Part shown: piece after piece, positions 1 through 8,336 of the stretch
Layout of the letters: each line of letters begins with the position of its first letter
Position numbering within the stretch: the first letter of the stretch is position 1
DNA from: Lentisphaerae bacterium GWF2_50_93
GTDB lineage: Bacteria; Verrucomicrobiota; Lentisphaeria; Victivallales; GWF2-50-93
DNA length: 64,000 bases
Direction: 5' to 3'
Assembly (NCBI GenBank): GCA_001804815.1
Contig: MHBI01000075.1
Coordinates: forward strand, 59,412-123,411
The notes under the pieces: model-generated
The model's database searches: none
What the model was told of the DNA's origin: nothing
Seen by the model: the letters and a program-made list of their open reading frames with translations, nothing else
Made by a program: the position numbers and the translations under genes

Positions 1-1
1 C

Positions 2-511
2 CATCTGCCAGAAGTCGTAAGGAATGACAAGATAACCATGAAGGAGCTGGCGAAGCTGCCCGTGGAGGCCCTTGTTGTCTCGCCGGGCCCCTGCTCCCCG
101 AGGGAAGCTGGGATATCCTGCGATGCGATAGAATTCTTCTCGTCAAAGGAAATCCCCGTACTGGGCGTCTGCCTCGGACACCAGTGCATAGGGGAGGTCT
201 TCGGAGGAAAAATCGTACACGCACCAAGCCTCATGCATGGAAAGGTCTCGGAAATCATCCATGGTGGAAAAGGCATCTTCAAGGGGATACCCGACAAATT
301 CACAGCCACACGATATCACTCGCTGGTGATCGAACCTTCCTCATTCCCTCCTGAACTCGAAGCGACCGCCAGGACGGAGGACGGAGTCATCATGGGCCTG
401 CAGCACAGGAAGCTTCCTGTGTATGGCGTCCAATTCCATCCCGAATCGATACTCACTGAACATGGGCACAAGCTCCTTGGAAACTTCCTGAAGCTTGCAG
501 GGATCAGATAA
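2..511 (+). CDS. trpG/pabA: Glutamine amidotransferase subunit of anthranilate / aminodeoxychorismate synthase (5' end cut by window)
   Basis: Class I glutamine amidotransferase that hydrolyses glutamine and passes ammonia to a chorismate-using partner for tryptophan or folate synthesis. The frame is open to the left window edge and reads HLPEVVRNDKIT before the first internal ATG at 38, so the gene begins upstream. The nucleophile motif GVCLGHQ and the His-Glu motif QFHPES are intact. The usual SPGPGTP loop reads SPGPCSP here. TrpG and PabA cannot be separated by sequence alone, and no chorismate-binding partner is in view. A second gene follows closely on the same strand. Confidence 0.93.
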   Translation, partial: HLPEVVRNDKITMKELAKLPVEALVVSPGPCSPREAGISCDAIEFFSSKEIPVLGVCLGHQCIGEVFGGKIVHAPSLMHGKVSEIIHGGKGIFKGIPDKFTATRYHSLVIEPSSFPPELEATARTEDGVIMGLQHRKLPVYGVQFHPESILTEHGHKLLGNFLKLAGIR

Positions 512-610
512 TCATACAGGTGATTCACCATCGGTACCACCACTCAAATCCATAAGATTCCACGCTCTGTTACAAACCGCGACTTCCTTGCGGAATTCGC
601 ACGTCCCGGA

Positions 611-1168
611 ATGGTCTGCCTCGCCGGCGGTGAAACGCTGCTGGACCACATGATCGCACGGGCCCAGCGGCATGTTGATCCCGCGAAGGCATGGGGACGC
701 TGGTCGCACGCTTTCATCATCGGGGAACAGCGCTGCGACGGACAGCTCTGGGTAATGGAATCCGATCTTGACATGCACCGGAAGCATATCCGCTTCGGCG
801 CACAGGAGAACCGCATATCGAAATTCCATGATGGTGATTTCTATTCGAGCCTGGCACTGCTGGATTTCGGACTTTCTCGGGAGACTGTCACAAAAGTGCT
901 TGCCGGCGGTCTCGATCTTATCGCCAGCCGGACCCGGTATTCCCTGCGTGAACTCGTCGGAACCCTGATCTCCCTGCGTCATCAGGAAATGCGCAGCAGG
1001 AAAAATCCACTTGAGCAGCCGCAATCCTTCTACTGCTCGGCGCTGGTACGCTGCCTGTTCCTGAATGCAGGCGTGGATCTGGCTCCGGGCCTGGACATCA
1101 AGAACACAACACCAGAGGACATCTGGCGCTCGCCGCTGATACATGAAGCATGGATGCTGGAATTATAA
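611..1168 (+). CDS. Putative permuted papain-like (NlpC/P60 superfamily, YiiX-like) hydrolase
   Basis: No named family is certain. The protein has the layout of a circularly permuted papain-fold enzyme: an early His in a hydrophobic strand (WSHAFIIGEQ), a charged strand (LWVMESD) and a late Cys at the start of a helix (QSFYCSALVRCLFLNAG). Members act on peptidoglycan peptides or acyl groups. The same frame stays open upstream to a TGA at 521 and residues coded from about 542 (TQIHKIPRSVTNRDFLAEF) look like genuine coding sequence, yet there is no ATG, GTG or TTG there. The true start may be a rare ATT/ATC codon or the upstream end may be frameshifted. It ends against the convergent RlpA-like gene. 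Confidence 0.55.
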   Translation: MVCLAGGETLLDHMIARAQRHVDPAKAWGRWSHAFIIGEQRCDGQLWVMESDLDMHRKHIRFGAQENRISKFHDGDFYSSLALLDFGLSRETVTKVLAGGLDLIASRTRYSLRELVGTLISLRHQEMRSRKNPLEQPQSFYCSALVRCLFLNAGVDLAPGLDIKNTTPEDIWRSPLIHEAWMLEL

Positions 1169-1194
1169 ATTCCTGGGGCTGCCCAGGAATTTAT
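1165..1194. terminator. Bidirectional hairpin between convergent genes
   Basis: ATAAATTCCTGGG, loop GCTG, CCCAGGAATTTAT: a 13-bp perfect stem with a 4-base loop. It overlaps the stop codons of both convergent genes (1166-1168 and 1191-1193). There is no long T-run, but position and symmetry fit a shared transcript end. Confidence 0.75.
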
Positions 1195-1850
1195 TTCCCG
1201 TATTTCTTCCTGGTGAAGATCTCGACATTGGCGGTTCCATCGGTTGCAATTCCGAGTTTTTTGGCGGCTGTCTTTGAGAGGTCGATCACCCTGTTCTCAG
1301 CGAATGGCCCCCTGTCGTTTATCTGCACATAGACCGTATTCCCGTTTTCCTTGTTGACGACCTTGACGGTAATCCCGGCAGGCAGGGTCTTATGTGCGGC
1401 AGTATAGGTGAAAGGCATGAACCTTTCGCCGCTGGAGGTCTTGCCGAAATAGAATCCGGTGCCGTAATAGGACGCCCTGCCGCTTTCATGGAAATGCCAT
1501 GGGCCCCATTTGTATGGAGGATAGAACCAGAAGAAAAGGACGGCGGAGAGAATTATGAAAAACCAGCTCCTCGCCTTTTTGGAGACATCTATGTGCTCCT
1601 TGACATTCAGCATGAGGGACATTGATTCCTCACGCATGGACAGCATCAGCGACGAGCTCCACAATTCCCCTATCTCATCGAAGAAGACGTTCATCCTGCC
1701 GGTGAACCAGTCCAGCTGGTCGATTTCGCAGAGGAGTTCCCAGAACGCCCTGGCAATCTTCCCAAGCGCAAGCAGGAATGCGTATGAAGCCGCTCCGAAG
1801 AGTTTGAGCAGCCTCCAAAGTATTTCAAGAATGTTGTCTACAAATATCAC
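1191..1850 (-). CDS. RlpA-like septal-ring / lytic transglycosylase family protein
   Basis: 219 residues. The C-terminal third is a double-psi beta-barrel of the RlpA family (GRASYYGTGFYFGKTSSGE, then LPAGITVKVVN, then VQINDRGPFAENRVIDLS). RlpA proteins cleave or bind peptide-free glycan at the division site. Instead of a lipobox this one has about 90 amphipathic residues and one membrane segment (SWFFIILSAVLFFWFY), so it is probably anchored in the inner membrane with the barrel outside. The start is GTG, backed by GGAG five bases upstream. It is the last gene of a minus-strand run behind an ABC exporter. Confidence 0.8.
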   Translation of the reverse strand: MIFVDNILEILWRLLKLFGAASYAFLLALGKIARAFWELLCEIDQLDWFTGRMNVFFDEIGELWSSSLMLSMREESMSLMLNVKEHIDVSKKARSWFFIILSAVLFFWFYPPYKWGPWHFHESGRASYYGTGFYFGKTSSGERFMPFTYTAAHKTLPAGITVKVVNKENGNTVYVQINDRGPFAENRVIDLSKTAAKKLGIATDGTANVEIFTRKKYGK

Positions 1851-1885
1851 GGTAGCTCCATGGATCCATTCGTCCGGAATACTGA

Positions 1886-3667
1886 TCAGTCCCTGGTCCT
1901 GAAGAGATACCAGGTCCTGATCGTAGCCCCGGTCATGAACACGACAATCAGAAGGGACAGGCAGATGATGTTCGACCGCCAGAGCCCCGGGTACTCGGAC
2001 AGGGAATTATTGGTGATCTGGGCCGCTGCGGCGATCGGGTTGAACGAGATTATCCAATATGAAAGCGTGTATGAGAGCTTGCTGCCAAGGACAAGCGGCG
2101 CCATGCTTACAACGCATATGATGGCGGTAATGACATAGCTTATCGCGGTCGCCATTCCCGTATTCTTTGATATTGACGAGGCAAAAAGGCCGCTTGTCAG
2201 GAATGTCACGGTGCTCAGAAGCAGGATGAATATCCAGATGATTATCCTCCTGTATGTCAGCCATACCTTGTCATACCAGTCGGGCTGGTGCGATCTCTGT
2301 ATGACTTCAGACCACCACTGAGGTGAAAGGATCGAGCCGTCCGGGAAGACCGTCTGCTGTTCAAGATAAGCCATGGCGAAAAGGACGAAGAAACTGCTTA
2401 TGATGAAGATGAGTGCGTAGAAGAAGGTCGCCTTGAGCTTGCCCATTATGACCGTAAAGGGCTTCATGGGGGTCATCCTGAGCATCATGAATGTACCGCT
2501 TGTGATCTCATCGGTTATAAGGCCGCTGCTCACGCCGGGTGCGAGGAGCGCGACGACGCAGATCTGGAAGATGATCGCCACGATCCTGACAGTGTCGGCC
2601 CTGAGCATCGTGGAATACTGCCAGGAGACAAGCGTGAGTATGACAAGGCTGACGATGAAGATGGCCGCGACCGATCTGACCACGAACTTGGGATTCGCGA
2701 AAAGCTTGCTCCTCATCTCGGCGATGAAGACGGGGTTCGACCAGGTGCCTATGTTCTTCTTCCTCTTGAGGGGATCTATGAGATAGAAGGGCCATGTGAG
2801 CTTTCTTTTCATCGCCTGCTTGCCGCTGGTGTAGAAATCACCCTTTATGGCCTTGGATTTCACGGATGGACGCGTGATGCCGCGGGCGAAAAAGCTGAAA
2901 GACACCATCGTGAACACCACTGAAAACGCCATGAAGAGCGTGTACGGGGTAATCAGATTGCTTTTGGAAATGGTCTCCATGGAGAGCCTGTACGTCTCCG
3001 GATAAAGCAGGTAGAACATCGCATCATATGGGCTTATGCACCTTATGAACTGCCAGAGGGGCTTCAGGCTCTGCAGGAAAAAAAGATTGCTGAGGAGTGC
3101 GGACGGCAGCCAGCTTGCCCCCGCGAAAATGATGATGACCACATAATTCATGACTATCGAAGTCGAGCTTCTTGCCGACCATGAGCTGCATGCCAGCCCC
3201 GCCACACCGTAGCTGAAGGCGGTGACAAAAATAAGGCACACTATCTTGACCACCAGCGAGACGCTTATTCCTCCCGTCAATGCGCAGACCGATGCGATCG
3301 GGACTGAAAGGAAGACAAGTATGAGGAGCATCAATATCGCCGAGGCCAGCTTGCCCTGCATTATCTCATGCGGCTTCAGCATGGTTATGAAAAGGCTGTC
3401 ATAGGTGTTGTTCTCCTTCTCCCAGGAGATGGCCGTAGCTGTAAAGGCAGGCACCATCAGGAGCACAAGAGTGAGGTTTATGCTGAAGAACAACGTGAAT
3501 ATCTGCTTGCTGCTTGAAGACGCTACGGAATGTATGCCGCCCGCCGGCCAGAGCAGCAGTATCACCAGGGCCAGGAGGATAAGATACGCCCACACGAGGA
3601 AATTTGTCCTCGGCGATCTCGAGGATGCGCTGAACTCCCTCTGGAATATTGGATTTGAGATGAACAT
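1886..3667 (-). CDS. ABC-2 type permease, two fused permease units
   Basis: 593 residues with about twelve membrane segments in two similar halves. Each half opens with the same pattern (NPIFQREFSASSRSPRTNF near residue 5, NPVFIAEMRSKLFANPKF near 310), followed by a hydrophobic helix. This is an internal duplication fusing two ABC-2 permease units into one chain, giving a full export channel. It lies 18 bases after the ATPase gene and is surely its partner. The arrangement ATPase, permease, large GldG-like protein resembles GldA/GldF/GldG-type systems. The substrate is not evident. Confidence 0.88.
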   Translation of the reverse strand: MFISNPIFQREFSASSRSPRTNFLVWAYLILLALVILLLWPAGGIHSVASSSSKQIFTLFFSINLTLVLLMVPAFTATAISWEKENNTYDSLFITMLKPHEIMQGKLASAILMLLILVFLSVPIASVCALTGGISVSLVVKIVCLIFVTAFSYGVAGLACSSWSARSSTSIVMNYVVIIIFAGASWLPSALLSNLFFLQSLKPLWQFIRCISPYDAMFYLLYPETYRLSMETISKSNLITPYTLFMAFSVVFTMVSFSFFARGITRPSVKSKAIKGDFYTSGKQAMKRKLTWPFYLIDPLKRKKNIGTWSNPVFIAEMRSKLFANPKFVVRSVAAIFIVSLVILTLVSWQYSTMLRADTVRIVAIIFQICVVALLAPGVSSGLITDEITSGTFMMLRMTPMKPFTVIMGKLKATFFYALIFIISSFFVLFAMAYLEQQTVFPDGSILSPQWWSEVIQRSHQPDWYDKVWLTYRRIIIWIFILLLSTVTFLTSGLFASSISKNTGMATAISYVITAIICVVSMAPLVLGSKLSYTLSYWIISFNPIAAAAQITNNSLSEYPGLWRSNIICLSLLIVVFMTGATIRTWYLFRTRD

Positions 3668-3685
3668 GTTCTGTCTATCGGCTCC

Positions 3686-4612
3686 TTAATTCTTTTTTGT
3701 GACGTTCATGAAGACATCTTCAAGATCGGCCTCGTTCTCGGCGAACCATCTGACGATGACTCCATTGTTCATCAACAGCTTGAGCACGCTCTTGACCTGC
3801 TCCCTGGTGCCGCTGAAAGTGCACTGCAGGTCATTTATGTCGGCGACCTTGACATCCTCGACATGTTCTATCCTTTCGAGGATGTCCTTCGCCTGGGTGA
3901 TGTCGGAGTCCACAGTGATGTTTATCACGATCTTCTCCTGCAGGTCCCTGGTGATGTCCTTCACGGTACCCTGTACAAGGAGCTTCCCCTTGTATATGAT
4001 GCCTATGATGTCGCAGACCGAAGAAAGTTCAGGCAGGATATGGCTTGACAGGAGGATTGTCTTTCCGAGGGCCCTGAGCCTTTCGATTGTCTGGCGCATC
4101 TCGATACGCGCTGTCGGATCAAGACCGCCTGCGGGCTCGTCGAGGATGAGCACGTCCGGATCGTGGATGAGGGTTTTCGCGAGTCCGATCCTCTGGCGCA
4201 TACCTCTGGAGAGCGAGGTCATCTGGTAGTCGATCATGTGTGTCGACTCGGTCAGCTTCAGCACCTCCTCGATCCTCTGCCTGCGCTTCTTGGCCGGGAT
4301 CTTGTAGGCGGCGCCGTAGAAATCAATGTATTCCCAGACGCTCATCTGCTCGTAGACGCCGAATATATCGGGCATGTATCCGATCCTGCGCTTGATCTCC
4401 GGGATGTTCCTCGGCAGCACTTCCAGATCGCCGATGAACGCCCTGCCGGAATCAGGCTTGAGAAGCCCGCAGAGTATCTTTATGGTCGTAGTCTTGCCGG
4501 CGCCGTTCGGTCCGACAAAACCATATATTTTTCCGGCGGGGACTTCAAGGTTGAGCGCGAAGACACCGCGTTCCTTTGCAAAGCCCTTAGTAAGATTTTC
4601 AGTCCTAATCAT
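3686..4612 (-). CDS. ABC transporter ATP-binding protein
   Basis: 308 residues, cytoplasmic ATPase of the ABC-2 exporter class (CcmA/GldA-like). Walker A GPNGAGKTT is at 34-42, the signature reads LSRGM at 133-137 (usual form LSGGQ/LSGGM), Walker B is LILDEP at 154-159, and the H-loop is in LLSSHILPE. The C-terminal 90 residues form the regulatory extension usual in this class. GGAG sits seven bases before the ATG. It is placed between its permease and the large extracytoplasmic membrane protein. Confidence 0.93.
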   Translation of the reverse strand: MIRTENLTKGFAKERGVFALNLEVPAGKIYGFVGPNGAGKTTTIKILCGLLKPDSGRAFIGDLEVLPRNIPEIKRRIGYMPDIFGVYEQMSVWEYIDFYGAAYKIPAKKRRQRIEEVLKLTESTHMIDYQMTSLSRGMRQRIGLAKTLIHDPDVLILDEPAGGLDPTARIEMRQTIERLRALGKTILLSSHILPELSSVCDIIGIIYKGKLLVQGTVKDITRDLQEKIVINITVDSDITQAKDILERIEHVEDVKVADINDLQCTFSGTREQVKSVLKLLMNNGVIVRWFAENEADLEDVFMNVTKKN

Positions 4613-4633
4613 AATGTGCTCCAGTTATTTTTA

Positions 4634-7021
4634 TCAGTAGGAGAAAGGTGCTATATTGGGACGCAGCTGCCCCTTCACCCCGACTGAAAATTCCTTCATT
4701 ATCCACTTGTTCGCACGGAGTTTCTCGCTTATCGACGAAATCGAGTTTGTTACATTGACTGAGAGCAGGATTACCCCCTCGCCGCTGTAGGGATTTATCA
4801 CCTTGTCCAGGTCCTTGGTGAAGACGTATTTGTCACCTGACTTCTTGTCCGGGGCGATCGTCTTTGCACCAATCATGAGGGACGGCTGGAGGACGATTGA
4901 ATTGCTGTCATTCATATACGAAAGGCTGATCTCAATTTCCTCGGGGCTGATCATCGCAAACTCCGGCGGAAGCTTGAAGGAGATCTTGTAGTCGCTGCTG
5001 TTCTGGGAGTTGAAGGGAGTCATAAAATCATTGTATGGCATCAGGGACTTCGAGGCAGTATCGCCTGCGGAAAGCACAATGAGCTCGGAAGGAATGCTTA
5101 CCTTGGAGGACTCGCATTTCTCGGAGACCGGGATGAAATTTATTATCCTGGTCTGGCATCCGGCCTTTTCGCCGAAATTCAATCCGGTCGCACCGCCGCC
5201 TATGAAGGCTATGCCGGGCTTCGTATTTTTGAAGCCGGTCCTTACTACGTCGGCGAGCGCCATTGAAATATTGTCACCCCGGAAATAAGTCTCTCCTGCC
5301 ACGGGATTGAACGTAACCTTCCCTGCGGAAACAGTCAGGGGATACGCCTTGCTGGGGAATGTGAGGAACGCCGAGTCGAATTTAAAATCCGAGGGCGCCT
5401 GCCAGTCCTTCATGGAAAATCCCTTTTCACCGTATGTTATTTCCGGCAGCGCGAATTTTTCAGCGTCATCCTTGCGGAACACTGAGAGCGTTGCATTCAT
5501 CTGCCTCGTGGTGTTGGCCTTTATGTTGAGGTTGCTCACGCTGGCCACGCCGAACGACGTCATGACTTCAATCGGCTCGCCCTGCGACTTGCTCATGATC
5601 CCCTGGGAGGGATCGTCTCCGAAGTTGGCTGCGGCAAACCTGTTCAAGCTCTGGTTGATGGAGGATATCTTGACGTCTTCGCTTCCTGAGTTGAACGTCT
5701 CTATCGTATCCTTGCGCGAGAAGACGCCATAGTATGCGTCTATCACGTTCGAATCGCTCAGCGGATACCTTGCCTCTATGGCGGCGACGAGCATCGACGA
5801 AGTATTTGCAGCCCCGGCGGAAATCATGTTGAACACCCACATGGTGACGCCAAGCGACAGTATCACCGAGCCTGCAAGCGTGAAGTTTGTCTTCCTGAAA
5901 TACATCCCGACGGCGGTAAGTACGGCAAGCATGAGGAAATACCAGAAGAAAACCGTCTTCACGGCTGCCACGCCTGGAACCGTGTACCCAGTCATCTCAT
6001 CAAGGCATGTCATGATCTTCTTTGTATCTGCGAATCTCACCTGGTGGTTGAGGAAGAACATCATTATCTTCTCCCATGCGCCCGTCTTGTCCAGCACATC
6101 CCCGGACAGGGAGACGGCCGAGAACCTTGATTCGCCGAAACCGAATTTCTTCCAGGCAAAGACCGGGAACTGCCCCTCCTTCATCCATACGATGCTGTTT
6201 TCAAGAGGATAGCATTCCAGGAAGTCCACAAGATTGAGCTCGCCCCAGTTCTTGAAGCCGGGAAAGAAAGGAATGATAGAATTAAGCTCCGATATCTTCC
6301 TTATCCTCGTAGGATCCACAGGAAGGATTTCAGCAAGAGGCGTCTTCGCAGCCTCAAGCGTGGAAACAGGATCGGCGAAGATTATTATGCCTCCCTGCTT
6401 GACATAGTCAATTATGCCCCTGAACTGACGTGCCGAGTATTTTTCAAAGTCCGGACGCAGCACCACTATGGCAAGACATGATTTATAGGCCGACCAGTGG
6501 AAAGGCACGTCCTTTGAGGGAAGGGTCAGCTGGAATGTCTTCTTCTTGAAGACTTCGAGCTGGTTCACCGACCCCATCGAGACTGTGAACGAATCATTGA
6601 GGATGTAGAACTGCTCCTCGCGCTCGCTCATGTTCTTGATGATGATCGTGTCCACTCCCGGAACCCTCTTGTCCTCCACATAGAGTTCCACGTGGTAGTT
6701 CTCGCCCTCTTCTATAAGTATTTCAGTGGTGTAGTTGATGACGGCGTTCTGCGGTATCAGGAGCGTATCCGAGAAAACTGTCCGCCGCCCCATGAAAGTG
6801 TTCTCGTCGACAAGCCGCAGATATGCCTCATATGACTTCTGGTCGGGGTTGCTTATCGAGCAGTTCAGGCTGGACCAGCTGTTCTTCTGGATTCTCGGCG
6901 ACATTCCAACCTTGATGCTGGACTTGGATATGGAAGGAAGGGAGAAGACGGAGAGCGGGAACATTGCGGCAGCCGCAACCATGCAAAGGAAAACCAGGCC
7001 TGAAATATGTTTTTTCATCAT
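4634..7021 (-). CDS. Large exported membrane protein of an ABC-2 (GldG-like) operon
   Basis: About 795 residues, not assignable to a named family with certainty. The likely start is the MMKKH pair at 7021/7018, which opens a clean signal peptide (HISGLVFLCMVAAAAMFPLSVFS). A beta-rich part follows, then a Rossmann-like stretch (FRGIIDYVKQGGIIIFADP) of the kind seen in GldG/DUF4350 proteins. Two or three membrane helices lie near residues 360-410 (FFWYFLMLAVLTAVG, SVILSLGVTMWVFNMI), then a long second beta-rich region. Location next to ATPase and permease suggests the extracytoplasmic partner of the exporter. The ORF could extend to 7060, but that would add a non-signal N-terminal tail. Confidence 0.7.
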   Translation of the reverse strand: MMKKHISGLVFLCMVAAAAMFPLSVFSLPSISKSSIKVGMSPRIQKNSWSSLNCSISNPDQKSYEAYLRLVDENTFMGRRTVFSDTLLIPQNAVINYTTEILIEEGENYHVELYVEDKRVPGVDTIIIKNMSEREEQFYILNDSFTVSMGSVNQLEVFKKKTFQLTLPSKDVPFHWSAYKSCLAIVVLRPDFEKYSARQFRGIIDYVKQGGIIIFADPVSTLEAAKTPLAEILPVDPTRIRKISELNSIIPFFPGFKNWGELNLVDFLECYPLENSIVWMKEGQFPVFAWKKFGFGESRFSAVSLSGDVLDKTGAWEKIMMFFLNHQVRFADTKKIMTCLDEMTGYTVPGVAAVKTVFFWYFLMLAVLTAVGMYFRKTNFTLAGSVILSLGVTMWVFNMISAGAANTSSMLVAAIEARYPLSDSNVIDAYYGVFSRKDTIETFNSGSEDVKISSINQSLNRFAAANFGDDPSQGIMSKSQGEPIEVMTSFGVASVSNLNIKANTTRQMNATLSVFRKDDAEKFALPEITYGEKGFSMKDWQAPSDFKFDSAFLTFPSKAYPLTVSAGKVTFNPVAGETYFRGDNISMALADVVRTGFKNTKPGIAFIGGGATGLNFGEKAGCQTRIINFIPVSEKCESSKVSIPSELIVLSAGDTASKSLMPYNDFMTPFNSQNSSDYKISFKLPPEFAMISPEEIEISLSYMNDSNSIVLQPSLMIGAKTIAPDKKSGDKYVFTKDLDKVINPYSGEGVILLSVNVTNSISSISEKLRANKWIMKEFSVGVKGQLRPNIAPFSY

Positions 7022-7102
7022 TGGCATTTGAATACCGGATTCTTCTAATGTTGGGAACAATAAAAAATAAATCTAGCCCGTCAGAACGCAATATTCAACC
7101 CG

Positions 7103-7378
7103 TCACTCCCTTGGAAAATCAAACTCAAAGGAGAAAAGATGCGCAATTTTTTCCATGGCCGCCTCTTCTTCAGCCCCGTCCGCCGTTATAGTGACTTCGT
7201 TGCCTCTTTCAAGCCCCAGTGAAATAAGAGACAAAATGCTGGTGAGGTCGGAATCACCGTTCCTGCTGGTCACCTTGAACCTGCAGCCGGGGAATTCCTG
7301 CGCCGCCATCAGTATCATGCTTGATGGACGGCAGTGTATGCCAGCCTGGTTTCTTATTACAACCTTTCTCTCAAGCAT
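7103..7378 (-). CDS. ptsH: HPr family phosphocarrier protein
   Basis: 91 residues, normal HPr length. The phosphorylated His is H15 in NQAGIHCRPSS (usual GIHARPA). T46-S47 in TSILSLISLG sits at the regulatory Ser46 site used by HPr kinase, so the protein is likely to be a regulatory as well as a PTS carrier. No enzyme I, EII or HPr kinase gene is in the window. It is first in the minus-strand run that leads into the ABC exporter genes, 82 bases ahead. Confidence 0.9.
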   Translation of the reverse strand: MLERKVVIRNQAGIHCRPSSMILMAAQEFPGCRFKVTSRNGDSDLTSILSLISLGLERGNEVTITADGAEEEAAMEKIAHLFSFEFDFPRE

Positions 7379-7411
7379 TGCCCTGTACCCCCGAAAAAAA
7401 TTAAAGGCGTT

Positions 7412-7439
7412 ATCATATAACAGGTTAGATTATTTTCAA
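7412..7439 (-). promoter_or_regulatory. Sigma-70 type promoter for the HPr gene
   Basis: On the minus strand TTGAAA (7439-7434), 16-base spacer, TATGAT (7417-7412). The predicted start of transcription is about 25 bases ahead of the HPr ATG, leaving room for the G-rich CAGGG/GGGGG ribosome-binding segment. Confidence 0.6.
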
Positions 7440-7492
7440 GCTCCCCGCGCAAATTAACGGCAATACGCGTATTGCGCCAGGCTTTATTTCTA

Positions 7493-7561
7493 AAGGTAGG
7501 GATGCCTCGCCGAGGCGTCCGCCAAGTAACCGGACAGTTCGGCGAACTGTCCCAACCTTAA
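7493..7561. repeat. Intergenic repeat, AAGGTAGGG family, copy 1
   Basis: Begins AAAGGTAGGGATGCCTC and ends CCAACCTTAA, with two internal hairpins (CCTCgccGAGG, GGACAGTTCGGCGAACTGTCC as near-perfect self-pairing). Related copies lie at about 20799 and 61574. No coding potential. Confidence 0.65.
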
Positions 7562-7679
7562 GAATTGGCTACTTATCGCGACAATCCGCCCCTCCCAAAC
7601 TCTTTTCCACCCCTCACTCCTTGATTATTGTACCTCCTCGGATTAACTTTCTCATATTGATGGAATTGCTGAATTTAAC

Positions 7680-7767
7680 GGAGGGCGGGTTTTTTACCAC
7701 GCCGTATGGCTGTGGTCCTACCCGCCAGAATTAGATTCAAAAGACGGACAAGAAAGTCCGCCCTCTG
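7680..7767. repeat. Intergenic inverted repeat, AGGGCGG family
   Basis: Left half GGAGGGCGGG pairs with CCCGCC after a loop, and the right half contains CGGACaagaaaGTCCG followed by GCCCTC, which pairs with the left edge. Together they fold into a compound cruciform. The stretch 7380-8118 otherwise holds the HPr promoter, this repeat, the AAGGTAGGG repeat and the larger palindrome described next; I see no gene in it. Confidence 0.5.
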
Positions 7768-7933
7768 TTTAGTTTAAAATTCCCTCATGATAAAATCAGA
7801 AAGGAACACTCGGGAAAAATGTAACACAGGCATCATTCGGCAAGCTCAGTATAGGTCTCGCCTGTGTGCTTAAATTTCCCATACAATTAATTTTCCTAAC
7901 ATAAATTTTTAGCGTTCATCGCTGTATTGCTTC

Positions 7934-8046
7934 TACTGAAAACTACGACTTTTCAAATGCAAGAAGCAGGCAACGGGGAACGCGCCCATCAGGGCGCGTT
8001 CTTCTTGGTTGTACTTCTTGCATGGGGTGTCGTAGCCCTTCAGTAG
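7934..8046. repeat. 113-bp cruciform repeat with central GC hairpin
   Basis: Imperfect arms of about 33 bases (CTACTGAAAACTACGAC ... ATGCAAGAAG against CTTCTTGCAT ... GTCGTAG ... TTCAGTAG) enclose a perfect 9-bp hairpin AACGCGCCC-ATCA-GGGCGCGTT at 7979-8000. A minus-strand ORF runs through it (7933-8136), but its residues are simply the translation of the palindrome, so I do not call it a gene. Confidence 0.7.
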
Positions 8047-8118
8047 AGGTGCAAACTTGGAGTCCGCGCCCTCTCTTTTTTCAGGCCTGCGGATTTCGCA
8101 ACAAAAGCAGACCGGAAA

Positions 8119-8292
8119 ATGTCCACCGCCTACCATGCAAAATACTTTGCCTATGAATTGACCCGCCAGGGAGGCAGGGGTATTGACCGGATCTCACGCT
8201 CTCTTTTCAACGCAATTGTTGACCTAAAACTTCATAAGTCAGATTTAGTTTTACTTGCTTCCCTTTCTACCGTTTCTAAAGATCCAATTTAG
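8119..8292 (+). pseudogene. Truncated N-terminus of an SNF2-type helicase of a Type III R-M-linked system
   Basis: 57 codons. The first 36 residues, opening MSTAYHAKYFAYELTRQ and running to FNAIVDL, match the characteristic start of large SNF2-family helicases that sit next to Type III Mod/Res genes (usual continuation DLNPHQ...AAL). Here the match breaks right after VDLK and the frame ends after 20 unrelated residues. The helicase body of roughly 900 residues is missing. The Mod gene begins 45 bases later, so the deletion removed everything between the helicase start and mod. Family recognition is from memory of the motif, not a search. Confidence 0.65.
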
Positions 8293-8336
8293 AAGAAAAA
8301 CATTCACCATACGATTGAAATAAAGGAGATGAGAAG

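Noticed and set aside
7933..8136. 67-residue minus-strand ORF ending in FLHLKSRSFQ
   Set aside because: It translates the cruciform repeat at 7934-8046 and its flank, so it is probably not a protein.
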